From assembly GCF_030272705.1 (NCBI RefSeq), contig NZ_JARFYM010000002.1, positions 248,001-312,000 of the forward strand: DNA of 64,000 nt, in the 5' to 3' direction. Both the position numbers and the translations under genes were made by a program. Each line of letters starts with the position of its first letter. The first letter of the stretch is position 1. This document shows positions 1-8,150 of the stretch, piece by piece. The DNA comes from Rhizobium mayense. GTDB lineage: Bacteria; Pseudomonadota; Alphaproteobacteria; Rhizobiales; Rhizobiaceae. The notes under the pieces are model-generated. The model searched no databases, was not told the origin of the DNA, and saw nothing but the letters and a program-made list of their open reading frames with translations.

Positions 1-837
1 TACCGGGATCGGCGTACCGGCCTTGTGCCAGAGTTCCAGCAATGCGCTACGATTCGACTCGTCGGACGACCATTGGGCCGCCTTCACGAAAGCGTCGACG
101 ACGCGCTGCGTAATATCCGGATGCGCATCGATGAAGGCTTCGCGGCCGATGATTCCGGCGTTGCGGCCGAAGCGAGGATCATCCCCCTTCGTCGTATAGA
201 CGATGTCGGCGGAGCCCTTGGCTGCGAGATTTATGAGATCGGTATCACCGAATGCGGCATCGATATCCTTGCTAGCGAGAGCCGCCACCGTTCCCGCACT
301 ATCGAGATTGATGACTTGCAGGTCGCGCTCGGTCAGCCCATGCGCCTGCAGTATCTTGATAGCGGCCAAGTGGCCGTTGGTGCCGCGCTGCAGGGCAACC
401 TTGCGGCCCTTCAGATCCTCGATCTTTCTGATATTGGAGTCCTTGGCGACCGCCAGATAGAGCGGTTTGCGCGCGCCACTGGCGAGAAGATATTTGGTCT
501 TGAGACCGGTAGCACGCCCGATCAGCGCGGGCAGGTCACCTTGATAGGCAAAATCGAGCTGGTTGTTGGCAAAGCCCTCGTTCACGGCCGGGCCGGCGCC
601 CTTGAAGAAGGTCCATTCGACCTTGATGTTCGGATCATTGGCGAACTCCTTCTCCAGATATTCGCCGGCGCGGGCGGTCGCTGCCGAAGTGCCTTCCGAA
701 TAGGGGCGATTGTCGACACCGATCGCTGCATAGCCGACATGGATGACCAGGGGCTCTTCCGCATGGGCGGAGGCGGCAAACATGCCCAAGACGAAGACTA
801 CACCGGCCGCCAGACGAGAAATATTTGTCAGTTTCAT
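1..837 (-). CDS. ABC transporter substrate-binding protein, SsuA/TauA-like (3' end cut by window)
   Basis: The 279 visible residues begin with MKLTNISRLAAGVVFVLG and an AHA cleavage site near residue 26, a Sec signal peptide for export to the periplasm. The mature part has the NMT1/SsuA fold signatures: a VHVGYAAIG opening strand, FAYQGDLPALIGRATG, and RKIEDLKGRKVALQRGT, the usual hinge of sulfonate, taurine and nitrate binding proteins. A GGAG sits 12 bases before the ATG at 837. It is the third gene of a minus-strand unit behind the monooxygenase and the ATPase, so the ligand is probably an organosulfur compound, although the sequence does not fix it. The stop codon and the expected permease gene lie beyond base 1. 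Confidence 0.88.
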   Translation of the reverse strand, partial: MKLTNISRLAAGVVFVLGMFAASAHAEEPLVIHVGYAAIGVDNRPYSEGTSAATARAGEYLEKEFANDPNIKVEWTFFKGAGPAVNEGFANNQLDFAYQGDLPALIGRATGLKTKYLLASGARKPLYLAVAKDSNIRKIEDLKGRKVALQRGTNGHLAAIKILQAHGLTERDLQVINLDSAGTVAALASKDIDAAFGDTDLINLAAKGSADIVYTTKGDDPRFGRNAGIIGREAFIDAHPDITQRVVDAFVKAAQWSSDESNRSALLELWHKAGTPIPV

Positions 838-859
838 AAGGTTGCTCCGTTTTTTTGAT

Positions 860-1702
860 TTATCTTGCGATTGCGACGGCCGGTCTGGCATCGGCCGGTC
901 GCTGGCTCACGCCGGATGAGACCGGGCGCGAACCGGACAGTGGTTGCGTCGTGGCATTGAGACTTTCCAGAACACGATTGCGCACTGCGGCGAGCGCGTT
1001 TGAGGTTCGTTCGCGCAGGCGCGGCAATTCCACCGGAATGATTTCACGGATGCGGCCGGGCCGCGGCGACATGACGACGACGCGGTCGCCGAGATAGACC
1101 GCTTCATCGACGTCGTGCGTCACCAGCACCATGGTGATCCGCTCCTTGGCCCAAATCTCCTGCAGCTCGTCCTGCAGCCGTGCCTTGGTGATGGCGTCGA
1201 GAGCGCCGAAGGGCTCATCGAGAAACAGTACGTCCGGGCGATTGACCAAGCCGCGGGCAATGCCGGCGCGTTGGGCCATACCGCCCGAAAGCTGATGCGG
1301 ATAGGCGTCGGCAAAGCCGGAAAGCCCGACGAGTTGTAGATGCTCGTCGACGAGCCGTTTCTTCTCGGTCTTGCTGTGCGCGGAATTTTCCAGTCCGAGC
1401 GCCACATTGCGGGCGACCGTCAGCCATGGGAAAAGCCGAGGTTCCTGGAAGACGATGCCGCGGTCGAGACTGGGCTCCGTGACCCGCTTGCCTGCATGTG
1501 TGATCGAACCGGATGTGGCAGCATCGAGCCCGGAGCCGAGGCGCAACAACGTCGATTTTCCGCAGCCGCTGGCGCCGACGATGGTGACGAACTCGCCCTC
1601 GGCAATGTCGAGGCTGACATCGTCCAGCGCCGTCAGGCTTTCGCCATTGACCTGGAACCGCCGCGTCACATGGCTGATCCTCAGATGGGAAGGATTGCTC
1701 AT
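860..1702 (-). CDS. ABC transporter ATPase, SsuB/TauB-like
   Basis: This 280-residue nucleotide-binding subunit energises import by the adjacent binding protein. Visible motifs are Walker A GASGCGKST, the Q-loop region FQEPRLFPWLTV, the signature LSGGMAQRAGIARG, Walker B VLFLDEPFGALD and the switch histidine in VTHDVDEAV. The LFPW segment after the Q-loop is typical of the nitrate/sulfonate/taurine group. I start it at the ATG at 1702, preceded by GGGAG, because the reading frame upstream overlaps the monooxygenase gene and does not look like protein. It begins 13 bases after the monooxygenase stop and ends 22 bases before the binding-protein ATG. Confidence 0.9.
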   Translation of the reverse strand: MSNPSHLRISHVTRRFQVNGESLTALDDVSLDIAEGEFVTIVGASGCGKSTLLRLGSGLDAATSGSITHAGKRVTEPSLDRGIVFQEPRLFPWLTVARNVALGLENSAHSKTEKKRLVDEHLQLVGLSGFADAYPHQLSGGMAQRAGIARGLVNRPDVLFLDEPFGALDAITKARLQDELQEIWAKERITMVLVTHDVDEAVYLGDRVVVMSPRPGRIREIIPVELPRLRERTSNALAAVRNRVLESLNATTQPLSGSRPVSSGVSQRPADARPAVAIAR

Positions 1703-1715
1703 CGTCTTCTCCCGC

Positions 1716-3071
1716 CTATTCGGCAGCAACGGCCGCGCGGGCCGGATGCTGCGGCACGCGCAGACCCAGATTTTCGCGCAGGGTCTTGCCTTCGTATTCG
1801 CTGCGGAAAAGGCCGCGACGGCGAAGTTTAGGCAGAACGTGCTCGACAAAATCGTAGAGACCGACCGGCAGATGCGGCGGCATGACGTTGAAGCCGTCGG
1901 CAGCGCCGGTCTTGAACCATTCTTCCATCTGGTCGGCGATCTGCACCGGCGTTCCGACGATCTGCCAGTGGCCGCGGGCGCCGGCCACGCGCAGGTAGAG
2001 CTGGCGGATGGTCAGATTTTCACGGCGGGCAAGATCGAGAAGCAGCTTCTGCCGGCTCTTGCCGCCGTTGGTCTCCGGCAGATCTGGAACAGGTCCGTCG
2101 ATCGGATATTGCGAAAGATCCACCCCGCCGGACATGCCGGCGAGCAGGGAGAGACCGACGACAGGATGGATCAGATCCTGGATCTGTTCGAATTTCTCCT
2201 GCGCTTCCGCCTCCGTGCGGCCGATAACGGGAAAGATGCCCGGCATGATCTTAAGGTCATCCCTGGCGCGGCCATATTTCGCGAGACGTCCCTTGAGGTC
2301 GGCGTAAAAGGCCCTGGCATCGTCGATGGTCTGGTGCGCGGTGAAAACGACCTCTGCTGTGCGTGCCGCGAGCTCCTTGCCGGGATCGGAGGAGCCCGCC
2401 TGTACCAGCACCGGATGACCCTGCGGTGCACGCGCGACATTCAGCGGGCCACGTACCTTGAAGTGCTTGCCCCTATGATTGAGGATGTGCTGCTTTTCGG
2501 GATCGAAATAGATCCCACTTTCCTTGTCGCGCGGAAAAGAGTCCTCTTCCCAAGTATCCCAGAGGCCGCGCACGACGTCGGCGAACTCTTCGGCCCGGTC
2601 ATAACGTTCGGCATGGGCATAGTGTTCGTCCCGCCCGAAATTGTGGGCTTCGTGATCACTGGAGGAGGTAACGAGATTCCATCCGGCGCGTCCGCCGCTG
2701 ATATGGTCGAGTGAGGCGAATTTGCGGGCGATGTGATAGGGCTCATTGAACGAGGTCGAGGCTGTGGCGACGAAACCGATATTCTTGGTGACGGCGGCGA
2801 GAGCCGACAGCAGGGTGATTGGCTCGAACTGCGCCACATATCGAGTAGCGGTGCGATGCAGGGCTTCCGTGTCCGCGCCGCGCGTCCCGACACCGTCCGC
2901 CATGAAGATGAGATCGAATTTCGCCGCCTCCGCAATCTGGGCGAGCTCGACATAATGCGCAAAATTCGACCCGGCGTCGGCCTGTGCGTCGGGATGGCGC
3001 CAGGCGGCGATATGGTGGCCGGTCGGATAAAGGAAGGCTCCAAGCTTTAGCTGACGTTGTCTGCCGGTCAT
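1716..3071 (-). CDS. FMN-dependent monooxygenase, NtaA/SnaA/DszA family
   Basis: This 451-residue member of the bacterial luciferase-like TIM-barrel family uses reduced flavin from a separate reductase to cleave or hydroxylate organic compounds, often releasing sulfite. Family landmarks are KLGAFLYPTGHHIAAWRHP at the N terminus, FDLIFMADG near residue 53, the long insertion NFGRDEHYAHAERYDRAEEF and the VQAGSSDPGKELAARTAEVVF block, which match NtaA/DszA better than SsuD. A GAGGAG precedes the ATG at 3071. It heads an operon with an SsuB-like ATPase and an SsuA-like binding protein, which argues for sulfur scavenging. Nitrilotriacetate-type substrates cannot be excluded. Confidence 0.88.
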   Translation of the reverse strand: MTGRQRQLKLGAFLYPTGHHIAAWRHPDAQADAGSNFAHYVELAQIAEAAKFDLIFMADGVGTRGADTEALHRTATRYVAQFEPITLLSALAAVTKNIGFVATASTSFNEPYHIARKFASLDHISGGRAGWNLVTSSSDHEAHNFGRDEHYAHAERYDRAEEFADVVRGLWDTWEEDSFPRDKESGIYFDPEKQHILNHRGKHFKVRGPLNVARAPQGHPVLVQAGSSDPGKELAARTAEVVFTAHQTIDDARAFYADLKGRLAKYGRARDDLKIMPGIFPVIGRTEAEAQEKFEQIQDLIHPVVGLSLLAGMSGGVDLSQYPIDGPVPDLPETNGGKSRQKLLLDLARRENLTIRQLYLRVAGARGHWQIVGTPVQIADQMEEWFKTGAADGFNVMPPHLPVGLYDFVEHVLPKLRRRGLFRSEYEGKTLRENLGLRVPQHPARAAVAAE

Positions 3072-3123
3072 CGTTCTCTCCTCGATGGCTGTGAGGAAAG
3101 GCTAACAGCAAATGCTATAATCT

Positions 3124-3141
3124 ATAGAAATTATATTCTAT
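3124..3141. promoter_or_regulatory. AT-rich inverted repeat upstream of monooxygenase operon
   Basis: The arms ATAGAA and TTCTAT are separated by six A/T bases, about 53-70 bases before the monooxygenase ATG. They lie in an AT-rich stretch (3112-3147) that also holds TATAATCTATAG. Its place and composition suit the promoter or activator site of a sulfur-starvation operon, for example a LysR/CysB-type site. No start site is known, so the role is inference. Confidence 0.3.
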
Positions 3142-3745
3142 TTAAGCGGACCGCATCGGATTTTGTCGATGCTCGCGGGGCCCATCGTGCGGACAACGTT
3201 CCGCCCGACGGGCGAAGGATCAAAAAGCCGGTCCGCCACTGAAATATTTCGCTTGATACCTCGACTGGATAATCCGTTGAAACGCCCGTTTTGTCGAAAG
3301 CGCTAATACATATTGGCGACTATTGGAGCGCCTTGGCATGTGGCAATTTTCTAATGGAATTCGGGGCGGTGCTGAGTCGAAGAATTTCGTGCAGCTACAA
3401 GGCGGACAGATGACTGCTTTGCGGCGGACTGAATGAAGAGAACTCGCTGCTAACCGCCAGAAAGCTGCGAGTTCTTTTCGTCTTGTGCACCGCCTGACAG
3501 CTGAAATCTCTTCCAACCAGGAACGAGCGTTTACCAAGGCTCACTAAAGGGTAGCCGCATCGCGCAACATTTCCCGACTGAGACGGAGTCCTTGGCCCGC
3601 AGTCGCATGTCATCGCCATCTCGATATCGATCGGGCAGTCAGGCTTTATCCGCGCAAAAATTGCAACATCTTCATTGAAAACGAATTCAGCGGACTATTT
3701 CAGACCAAATCATAGTTGCCACTGCTTGAAGGGATGGCTTTTCCG
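3142..3745. other. intergenic region without recognisable gene
   Basis: About 600 bases separate the divergent monooxygenase operon and the mechanosensitive channel gene. Short frames on both strands lack ribosome-binding sites and protein-like composition. I see no RNA gene or repeat. The promoter of the channel gene is presumably near the 3' end. Confidence 0.5.
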
Positions 3746-4555
3746 ATGGAAAATCAACCGGTCAACCTCATCCTCGCCGCGCGCGCCGCGTTCAGCCAAG
3801 CAGCGGCGCTGGTTGTACAATACAGCTTCTCCATTCTCGGCGCGATTATTCTTCTCATTGCTGGTTGGATTCTATCCGGAGTGGTCAGCCGGTGGGCCTA
3901 CAAGGGCCTGTCAAAAATTCATGGGATCGATGAGACGCTTGCCCGCTTTTTTGAAAGCGTCCTGCACTACAGTATTCTCATCTTTGTCTTCGTCGCTGTG
4001 CTGGCGCAATTCGGCATTCAAACAGCATCAATCGTTGCCGCTCTCGGTGCGGCCGGCTTGGCAATCGGCCTGGCTTTACAAGGCACGCTCCAAAACATTG
4101 CAGCCGGCATCATGCTTCTGGTCCTGAGACCGTTGCGTGTGGGGGAGCATATCCAGACAATCAACGTCGAAGGAACTATTGTCGAAATAGGCTTGTTCGC
4201 GACCGAAATGAAGACAGCCGATGGCCTGTACCTGATGGCTCCTAATTCCACGCTCTGGAATACAGCGATCACAAATCACAGCCGCCAAGCCAGCCGACGC
4301 CAGCAACTGTCGGTCGCCGTGGGCAATGACGTCGATATCGACATCGTGACGCAGACGCTCCTCGAGATCGTAAAATCGGACGAACGTGTGCGCAAGGATC
4401 CGCCGCCACGCGTCTATTCAGACGATCTCACCGCTGAGAAAACGGTATTGATGATAGAATACTGGGCAAGGACCAGGGAATGGTCAGAGACGCGTCACGA
4501 CATGATCGACCTGCTGAGACGTGGCATTGCCGCTAAAGGCATCATGCTCAAGTAG
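3746..4555 (+). CDS. small-conductance mechanosensitive channel (MscS family)
   Basis: This 269-residue inner-membrane channel releases solutes on osmotic downshift. It has an N-terminal hydrophobic helix (about residues 18-40), a second around 62-83, and the conserved pore helix running through VAALGAAGLAIGLALQGTLQ followed by NIAAGIMLLVLRPLRVGEHI, the hallmark of MscS. A beta domain with GTIVEIGLFATEM and PNSTLWNTAITNHSR follows. Length is that of minimal MscS proteins. I prefer the ATG at 3746, with GAAGGG upstream. An ATG at 3734 and a TTG at 3716 are in frame. It appears to be a single-gene unit. Confidence 0.88.
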   Translation: MENQPVNLILAARAAFSQAAALVVQYSFSILGAIILLIAGWILSGVVSRWAYKGLSKIHGIDETLARFFESVLHYSILIFVFVAVLAQFGIQTASIVAALGAAGLAIGLALQGTLQNIAAGIMLLVLRPLRVGEHIQTINVEGTIVEIGLFATEMKTADGLYLMAPNSTLWNTAITNHSRQASRRQQLSVAVGNDVDIDIVTQTLLEIVKSDERVRKDPPPRVYSDDLTAEKTVLMIEYWARTREWSETRHDMIDLLRRGIAAKGIMLK

Positions 4556-4652
4556 AACGAGAAAATGGCGACGACGTCCAGCCGCAAGTCTTTTCAGGGG
4601 CGATAGGACCTATCGCCTCCCTTTGGCCATGTCCTCACACATCGGGAATTAT

Positions 4653-4931
4653 TCAGGACGCTTTGCCGACCGCCTCCGCGTATTCGGCGAACGTCCTGGA
4701 TATCCCTTGACCCGCGTCGTCATTGGCAAGCAGCAACACGCGGATGGGGAAGAGCATCGCCTTTTGGTTGGCTTCCGAAAGGCCGCGGGCTTCTCCGTTG
4801 ACGCCGTGCCGCGCACGTTCCAACGCCTGCTGCACCTCGCCACGAGAAACGATGCCGCTGTCGACAAGAAGAGCATTGATTGAAGCGATGGCGGTGAGGA
4901 GACCTTCGAGTTGTAGGTTGGCGGTGTTCAA
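4653..4931 (-). CDS. conserved small protein of unknown function
   Basis: This 92-residue soluble protein reads LNTANLQLEGLLTAIASINA from a TTG start at 4931, preceded by an excellent GAAGGAG seven bases away. The frame continues upstream to an ATG at 5090, but that part looks non-coding and lacks a ribosome site, so an ATG-only caller would choose the wrong start. The sequence is helical and amphipathic, with VSRGEVQQALERARH in the middle, and has no motif I can tie to an activity. It sits alone between MscS and a membrane protein gene in a region that looks stress related. Confidence 0.6.
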   Translation of the reverse strand: MNTANLQLEGLLTAIASINALLVDSGIVSRGEVQQALERARHGVNGEARGLSEANQKAMLFPIRVLLLANDDAGQGISRTFAEYAEAVGKAS

Positions 4932-5105
4932 GGTTCGACTCCTTCGTGGATGAGAGGTGGCTATAAACGGCATTCTGTTCTTGAAGTTCCGAACGCTGGC
5001 TGGCGCCTGGCGCAACTGCGATGCGACGGTTGTCAGAGGTGTCGCCACGATGATGACTGAATTGCGTGGTGTTCCCTTCTTTTCCGGCAATGGGACTATT
5101 TACGC

Positions 5106-5630
5106 ATGGAATGGATTAATCGCTACATCGATCAACCGCTGCTCGATGGCGCAGCTAATTGGCTTCGAACCTGGCATACCTTTTCCAGGCAACCTCCAGA
5201 GCGGCTCGAGCCTACCTGGCATCTCGCCGTGCTCTCGTCTCTTTTGATTGCCGCCGAACATTGTCTGCAAGGCTCCGAGTTCATACTCAGCATTTCAGTT
5301 CTCATCATGCTGGCACTTCCTTCCGCATGGAAGCTCCTTTTCTCGAAGAAAAAGACCGATACCTATGGTCGCCGAGAATATGCGCTACTTAGGACAGCCG
5401 CATTCGCAAGACGGGAGGCAGAATGGTCAGTGCGAATGACCGTCTTGATCCTGTCCGCGGGCCTTCCATTCTTCACCGGATCAGCTGACGCGACGGGCGC
5501 ATTTTTTGTGTTCGGAGCAAGTATTTGGTTTGTCCTGACGGCACCCGTTAAATTCTACCTTCAGGCGGCAGAACCGCCAGAACCCAACGAGGGCGACAGA
5601 TCGTTCCAACGCGGCGTCCAATTTGGATAG
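5106..5630 (+). CDS. predicted membrane protein of unknown function
   Basis: This 174-residue protein has hydrophobic segments near residues 41-75 (HLAVLSSLLIAAEH, then ILSISVLIMLALPSAWKLLF) and near 108-148 (MTVLILSAGLPFFTGS, then GAFFVFGASIWFVLTAPVKF), so three or four helices are likely. The charged loop between them contains KKKTDTYGRREYALLR. I do not recognise the family. The ribosome site before the ATG at 5106 is weak. It is probably an inner-membrane protein transcribed alone. Confidence 0.6.
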   Translation: MEWINRYIDQPLLDGAANWLRTWHTFSRQPPERLEPTWHLAVLSSLLIAAEHCLQGSEFILSISVLIMLALPSAWKLLFSKKKTDTYGRREYALLRTAAFARREAEWSVRMTVLILSAGLPFFTGSADATGAFFVFGASIWFVLTAPVKFYLQAAEPPEPNEGDRSFQRGVQFG

Positions 5631-5782
5631 CCCGCGGGGGTCTTTGCCATCGAACCTGTTCCCGGCTTGAAAAGCCGATACCCTAGCTGGGCCGAAAGCT
5701 CAGCTAAGGCTGGGGGCATGACGTCTCGGAACCAATATCAATGAACTCCGTTATCTCCCACATGAATCGAAAGGAGATCGCA

Positions 5783-5947
5783 ATGCTTTACTACGCTCTG
5801 GTGTTCTTTGTTGTGGCGCTGATTGCCGGTGTTCTCGGATTTGGGGGCATCGCGGGCGCCTCTGCTTCGATCGCCCAATTTCTATTCTTCCTTTTCTTGA
5901 TTTTGTTTGTCATCTCGCTGGTCATGCAGGTGGTGAGACGACCATAA
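5783..5947 (+). CDS. DUF1328 family small membrane protein (YtjA-like)
   Basis: This 54-residue protein of two predicted transmembrane helices has the family pattern [20 protein letters not shown], then [20 protein letters not shown] and a short basic tail VVRRP. The ATG at 5783 follows AAGGAG at the right distance. The in-frame ATG at 5741 has no such site. DUF1328 proteins are widespread in Proteobacteria, often stress induced, and have no proven function. The gene stands alone. Confidence 0.85.
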   Translation: MLYYALVFFVVALIAGVLGFGGIAGASASIAQFLFFLFLILFVISLVMQVVRRP

Positions 5948-6366
5948 AAGCAAGAAAGAAGCAGCGTTTGTAACAACAACCCGGCTAAGGGATCGCAGCT
6001 TCGGCGATGAGGAAGCATTGAACTTCCGATGACCGCTCGGGGGAGAGAAGGTTTATTTGGATAAAAAGGCCCTATCCGGGTGATGGATAGGGCAAATGAT
6101 AGTCCAGCTGTCGGGCGCGGGCACGTCCGACGGTTGATTTAGAACATATTTTTATGACAACTTCTATACGTAATTTGGCCTACCCGATCGACGGCAGTAG
6201 GTCGCGACGGATTTTCGTAATACTAGCTGATTTTCATCGACGCCGCCGCTCCAACCTCCCGCTTCCAAGCAGCGCGATAACACTTATGTGATAGTCACCA
6301 TGGCCAGGTTGACTCGCAATTTGCGCGATCTAAGCTTCAGTTCTGAACTATTGTTGAGGTGTCGCC
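5948..6366. other. intergenic region with one hairpin
   Basis: About 420 bases carry no frame I would call a gene. The only structure I see is the inverted repeat at 6069-6093, annotated separately. Confidence 0.5.
6069..6093. terminator. perfect 9-bp hairpin, possible terminator
   Basis: GCCCTATCC and GGATAGGGC flank a 7-base loop. On the minus strand the stem is followed by CTTTTTAT, like an intrinsic terminator. On the plus strand the tail is not T-rich. It is 120 bases after the DUF1328 gene, so it could stop transcripts from either side. Confidence 0.4.
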
Positions 6367-6585
6367 ATGACTTATTTCGAGGAGACGCGAAGAATAGCAT
6401 GCGAAAATGACGCCGGGCGCCGCATCGTCATTATCGAACAGTTGAAATGGCCCAAATTTGCCTTCGCGGATCGGCCGGTTGGCCCCGTCTTCGACTACAT
6501 GACGGAAGACGGCCAGATCGCCAACAAGCTGGACGACGAGAATTTCCTTTTGCTGCTGACGGATGAAGTCTTCCACCGCGCCTAA
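6367..6585 (+). CDS. small protein of unknown function
   Basis: This 72-residue soluble protein has a GAGGTG sequence eight bases before its ATG. It starts MTYFEETRRIACENDAGRRI and has a mixed alpha/beta look, with VIIEQLKWPKFAFADRP in the middle and acidic residues at the end. I recognise no domain. It converges with the ParB-like gene 24 bases downstream. The ribosome site and composition support a real gene. Confidence 0.5.
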   Translation: MTYFEETRRIACENDAGRRIVIIEQLKWPKFAFADRPVGPVFDYMTEDGQIANKLDDENFLLLLTDEVFHRA

Positions 6586-6609
6586 CTGGGCGTAGCTGAG
6601 CCTGCAGAT

Positions 6610-7239
6610 TTATTCGGCAACCCGGCCGCACCAGCCTGGCAGGTAATCAGCATCCTTGCTCTTGGCAAACTCCAGCGATTTTTCCAGCGCCGCATCGAAA
6701 TCCCGATCGACTTCTTTGCGCTTTAGGCGGCGGCGCAGGAAATCCGCCCAGAGAAATTCGCTGAACGGTGTTGTATCCTTGGCAAAGCCGCCGGCACGCC
6801 GCAACTCGCCCGCCAGCGAACGGAATGGATCATCGACCAGATCCTTGATGCTTTTTGGAATATCTTCGTAGCCGCGTCGTTTGCCGTCCTCATCGAAGGG
6901 ATGCATCCAGTCGTGGCAATCCATTACGAACCAAAAGGAATCCCCATCAAGCCTCGAAAGATCGGCCACCGCCGTCACCAGAACATCCTTTACGCCTTCC
7001 TCATAGAGCGCAAGGGACAGGTGATGATGGTCGATGACATAAAATCGGCCGCGCGGCCCACGAACCGCTGGCATCATGTGATTTCCCAGAAATTTTCCGG
7101 CTTTTTCGCCATGGGCCTCTGCTGTCGCACGCCACGCCTTTCGCTTGGCTTTAACCTCGCGCATACCAACGGTTATCTGGGTAGGCCTAAGTTCCTCGAT
7201 TGGAACAGGATGCAGGATCGGTTCGCGCGCCATAGCCAT
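6610..7239 (-). CDS. ParB-like protein (ParBc_2 type)
   Basis: This 209-residue protein begins with a ParB/sulfiredoxin-like segment: HPVPIEELRPTQITVGMREV near residue 10, then GRFYVIDHHHLSLALYEEG near residues 64-82, where the DHHH cluster is the family hallmark. The remainder (DCHDWMHPFDEDGKRRGYED, FLWADFLRRRLKRKEV) lacks a clear DNA-binding helix-turn-helix. It is therefore a stand-alone ParB-like domain protein, not a partition ParB. No parA or parS-like repeats are nearby, which fits. Members of this small family may have nucleotide- or nuclease-related activity, but the function here is unknown. Confidence 0.72.
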   Translation of the reverse strand: MAMAREPILHPVPIEELRPTQITVGMREVKAKRKAWRATAEAHGEKAGKFLGNHMMPAVRGPRGRFYVIDHHHLSLALYEEGVKDVLVTAVADLSRLDGDSFWFVMDCHDWMHPFDEDGKRRGYEDIPKSIKDLVDDPFRSLAGELRRAGGFAKDTTPFSEFLWADFLRRRLKRKEVDRDFDAALEKSLEFAKSKDADYLPGWCGRVAE

Positions 7240-7610
7240 CAGAAGACCCTCCGCACAGAGATATTCCAGCAGATTAACACAACCGACGCGTCCGGCAACT
7301 CGCCCGAGGGCAGTAATTTAGCATAACGGCATATGTAATTGACGCTGTGCCGATTGTAGCCGCTCGACTTTTTGCCAGGACAGCCGATCACTGATCTCCA
7401 TTTCAGTGACATGCAAATCGAGGCGACGGCGATTGGAAGCCGACAACGGCATTCCTCGGGAATGCGGGACAATGACATCCGCGATTTCGCCAGCCCGCAG
7501 TGCACAATAGGCGAGAAACCGCCGCGAATGGCAAGCTTCGCACATCCCTCATAAAAGATACTCCTAATGCGCCACTTGGATCGGCGCAAATAGAGAAGGG
7601 GGATATAGTG
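7240..7610. other. intergenic region, no gene seen
   Basis: This 370-base spacer lies between the divergent ParB-like gene and a 40-residue membrane ORF. Frames on either strand lack ribosome sites and have arginine/serine-rich composition typical of shadow translation. No repeats or RNA genes are apparent. Confidence 0.4.
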
Positions 7611-7733
7611 ATGGGCTACGACTGGGATGGCGTGAAATCACGCCGCATGCGTGCATTGAAGCTTGGCATATCTCTGTTTATCTTCGCGATGACATTGGTA
7701 GGGCCAACAATGTTCCTTTTGCATTTTCGGTGA
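7611..7733 (+). CDS. 40-residue single-pass membrane peptide
   Basis: The ATG at 7611 follows GAAGGGGGATATAGTG, a strong ribosome site. The peptide begins MGYDWDGVKSRRMRALKLG and continues as one hydrophobic helix, ISLFIFAMTLVGPTMFLLHF. A basic cytoplasmic stretch before one helix suggests an N-in small membrane protein. It resembles no family I know. The ribosome site and clean topology support it, but size limits confidence. Confidence 0.45.
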   Translation: MGYDWDGVKSRRMRALKLGISLFIFAMTLVGPTMFLLHFR

Positions 7734-7849
7734 GGTTGGCGCTGCCGCGTGAATGGCGGACCCATTTCTGTTCGCCATGGGTGAGTGATTGGGTCGACGA
7801 GGACGCCGACCCAATGACATTGGATACCCAGACGCCCGCGTCAGAAACT

Positions 7850-8113
7850 TTAAGTGTGAGGGAGAACCAGCAGATTCTCCCGGCCGTTTTGCATCGCGAT
7901 CCGCTCTTTCTCACGAACAAGCCCTCCGAGGTCGATATCGGGGTCACGATCCGGATCCAAGCCCTCCCAGTCCAGCGCCACTTGCAACAGCGCCATATTC
8001 GTAAGGTGGACGAGGTTACGAAGCTGTAGCGCTTCGGCTCTTTCTTTCGCTGCGGAAATCAGCCGGAACATTCTGGCAAATTCACGCGCTCTCAGGGTAT
8101 CGTCTTGGGGCAT
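7850..8113 (-). CDS. small helical protein downstream of luxI
   Basis: This 87-residue, highly charged, helical protein (REFARMFRLISAAKERAEALQ) ends in ENLLVLPHT. GGAGG lies six bases before the ATG at 8113. It starts 37 bases after the stop of the acyl-homoserine-lactone synthase on the same strand, so it is probably the last gene of the quorum-sensing transcript. I recognise no domain. A regulatory or product-modifying role would be guesswork. Confidence 0.55.
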   Translation of the reverse strand: MPQDDTLRAREFARMFRLISAAKERAEALQLRNLVHLTNMALLQVALDWEGLDPDRDPDIDLGGLVREKERIAMQNGRENLLVLPHT

Positions 8114-8150
8114 GCGCGCCTCCTATTTCCAGAGACGAAGATCGGGTTTT

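Noticed and set aside
25..858. 277-residue plus-strand frame
   Set aside because: It is antisense to the substrate-binding protein gene, which has a signal peptide, family motifs and a ribosome site; the plus-strand product has no recognisable domain.
1371..2714. 447-residue plus-strand frame
   Set aside because: Mirror frame of the ATPase and monooxygenase genes; long antisense frames are common in GC-rich DNA.
3220..3537. 105-residue minus-strand frame in the gap before mscS
   Set aside because: No ribosome site and no protein-like pattern.
6610..7239. Plasmid partition locus (parAB) because of the ParB-like protein
   Set aside because: No ParA ATPase, no parS-like repeats and no replication initiator are nearby; the protein lacks a DNA-binding helix-turn-helix.
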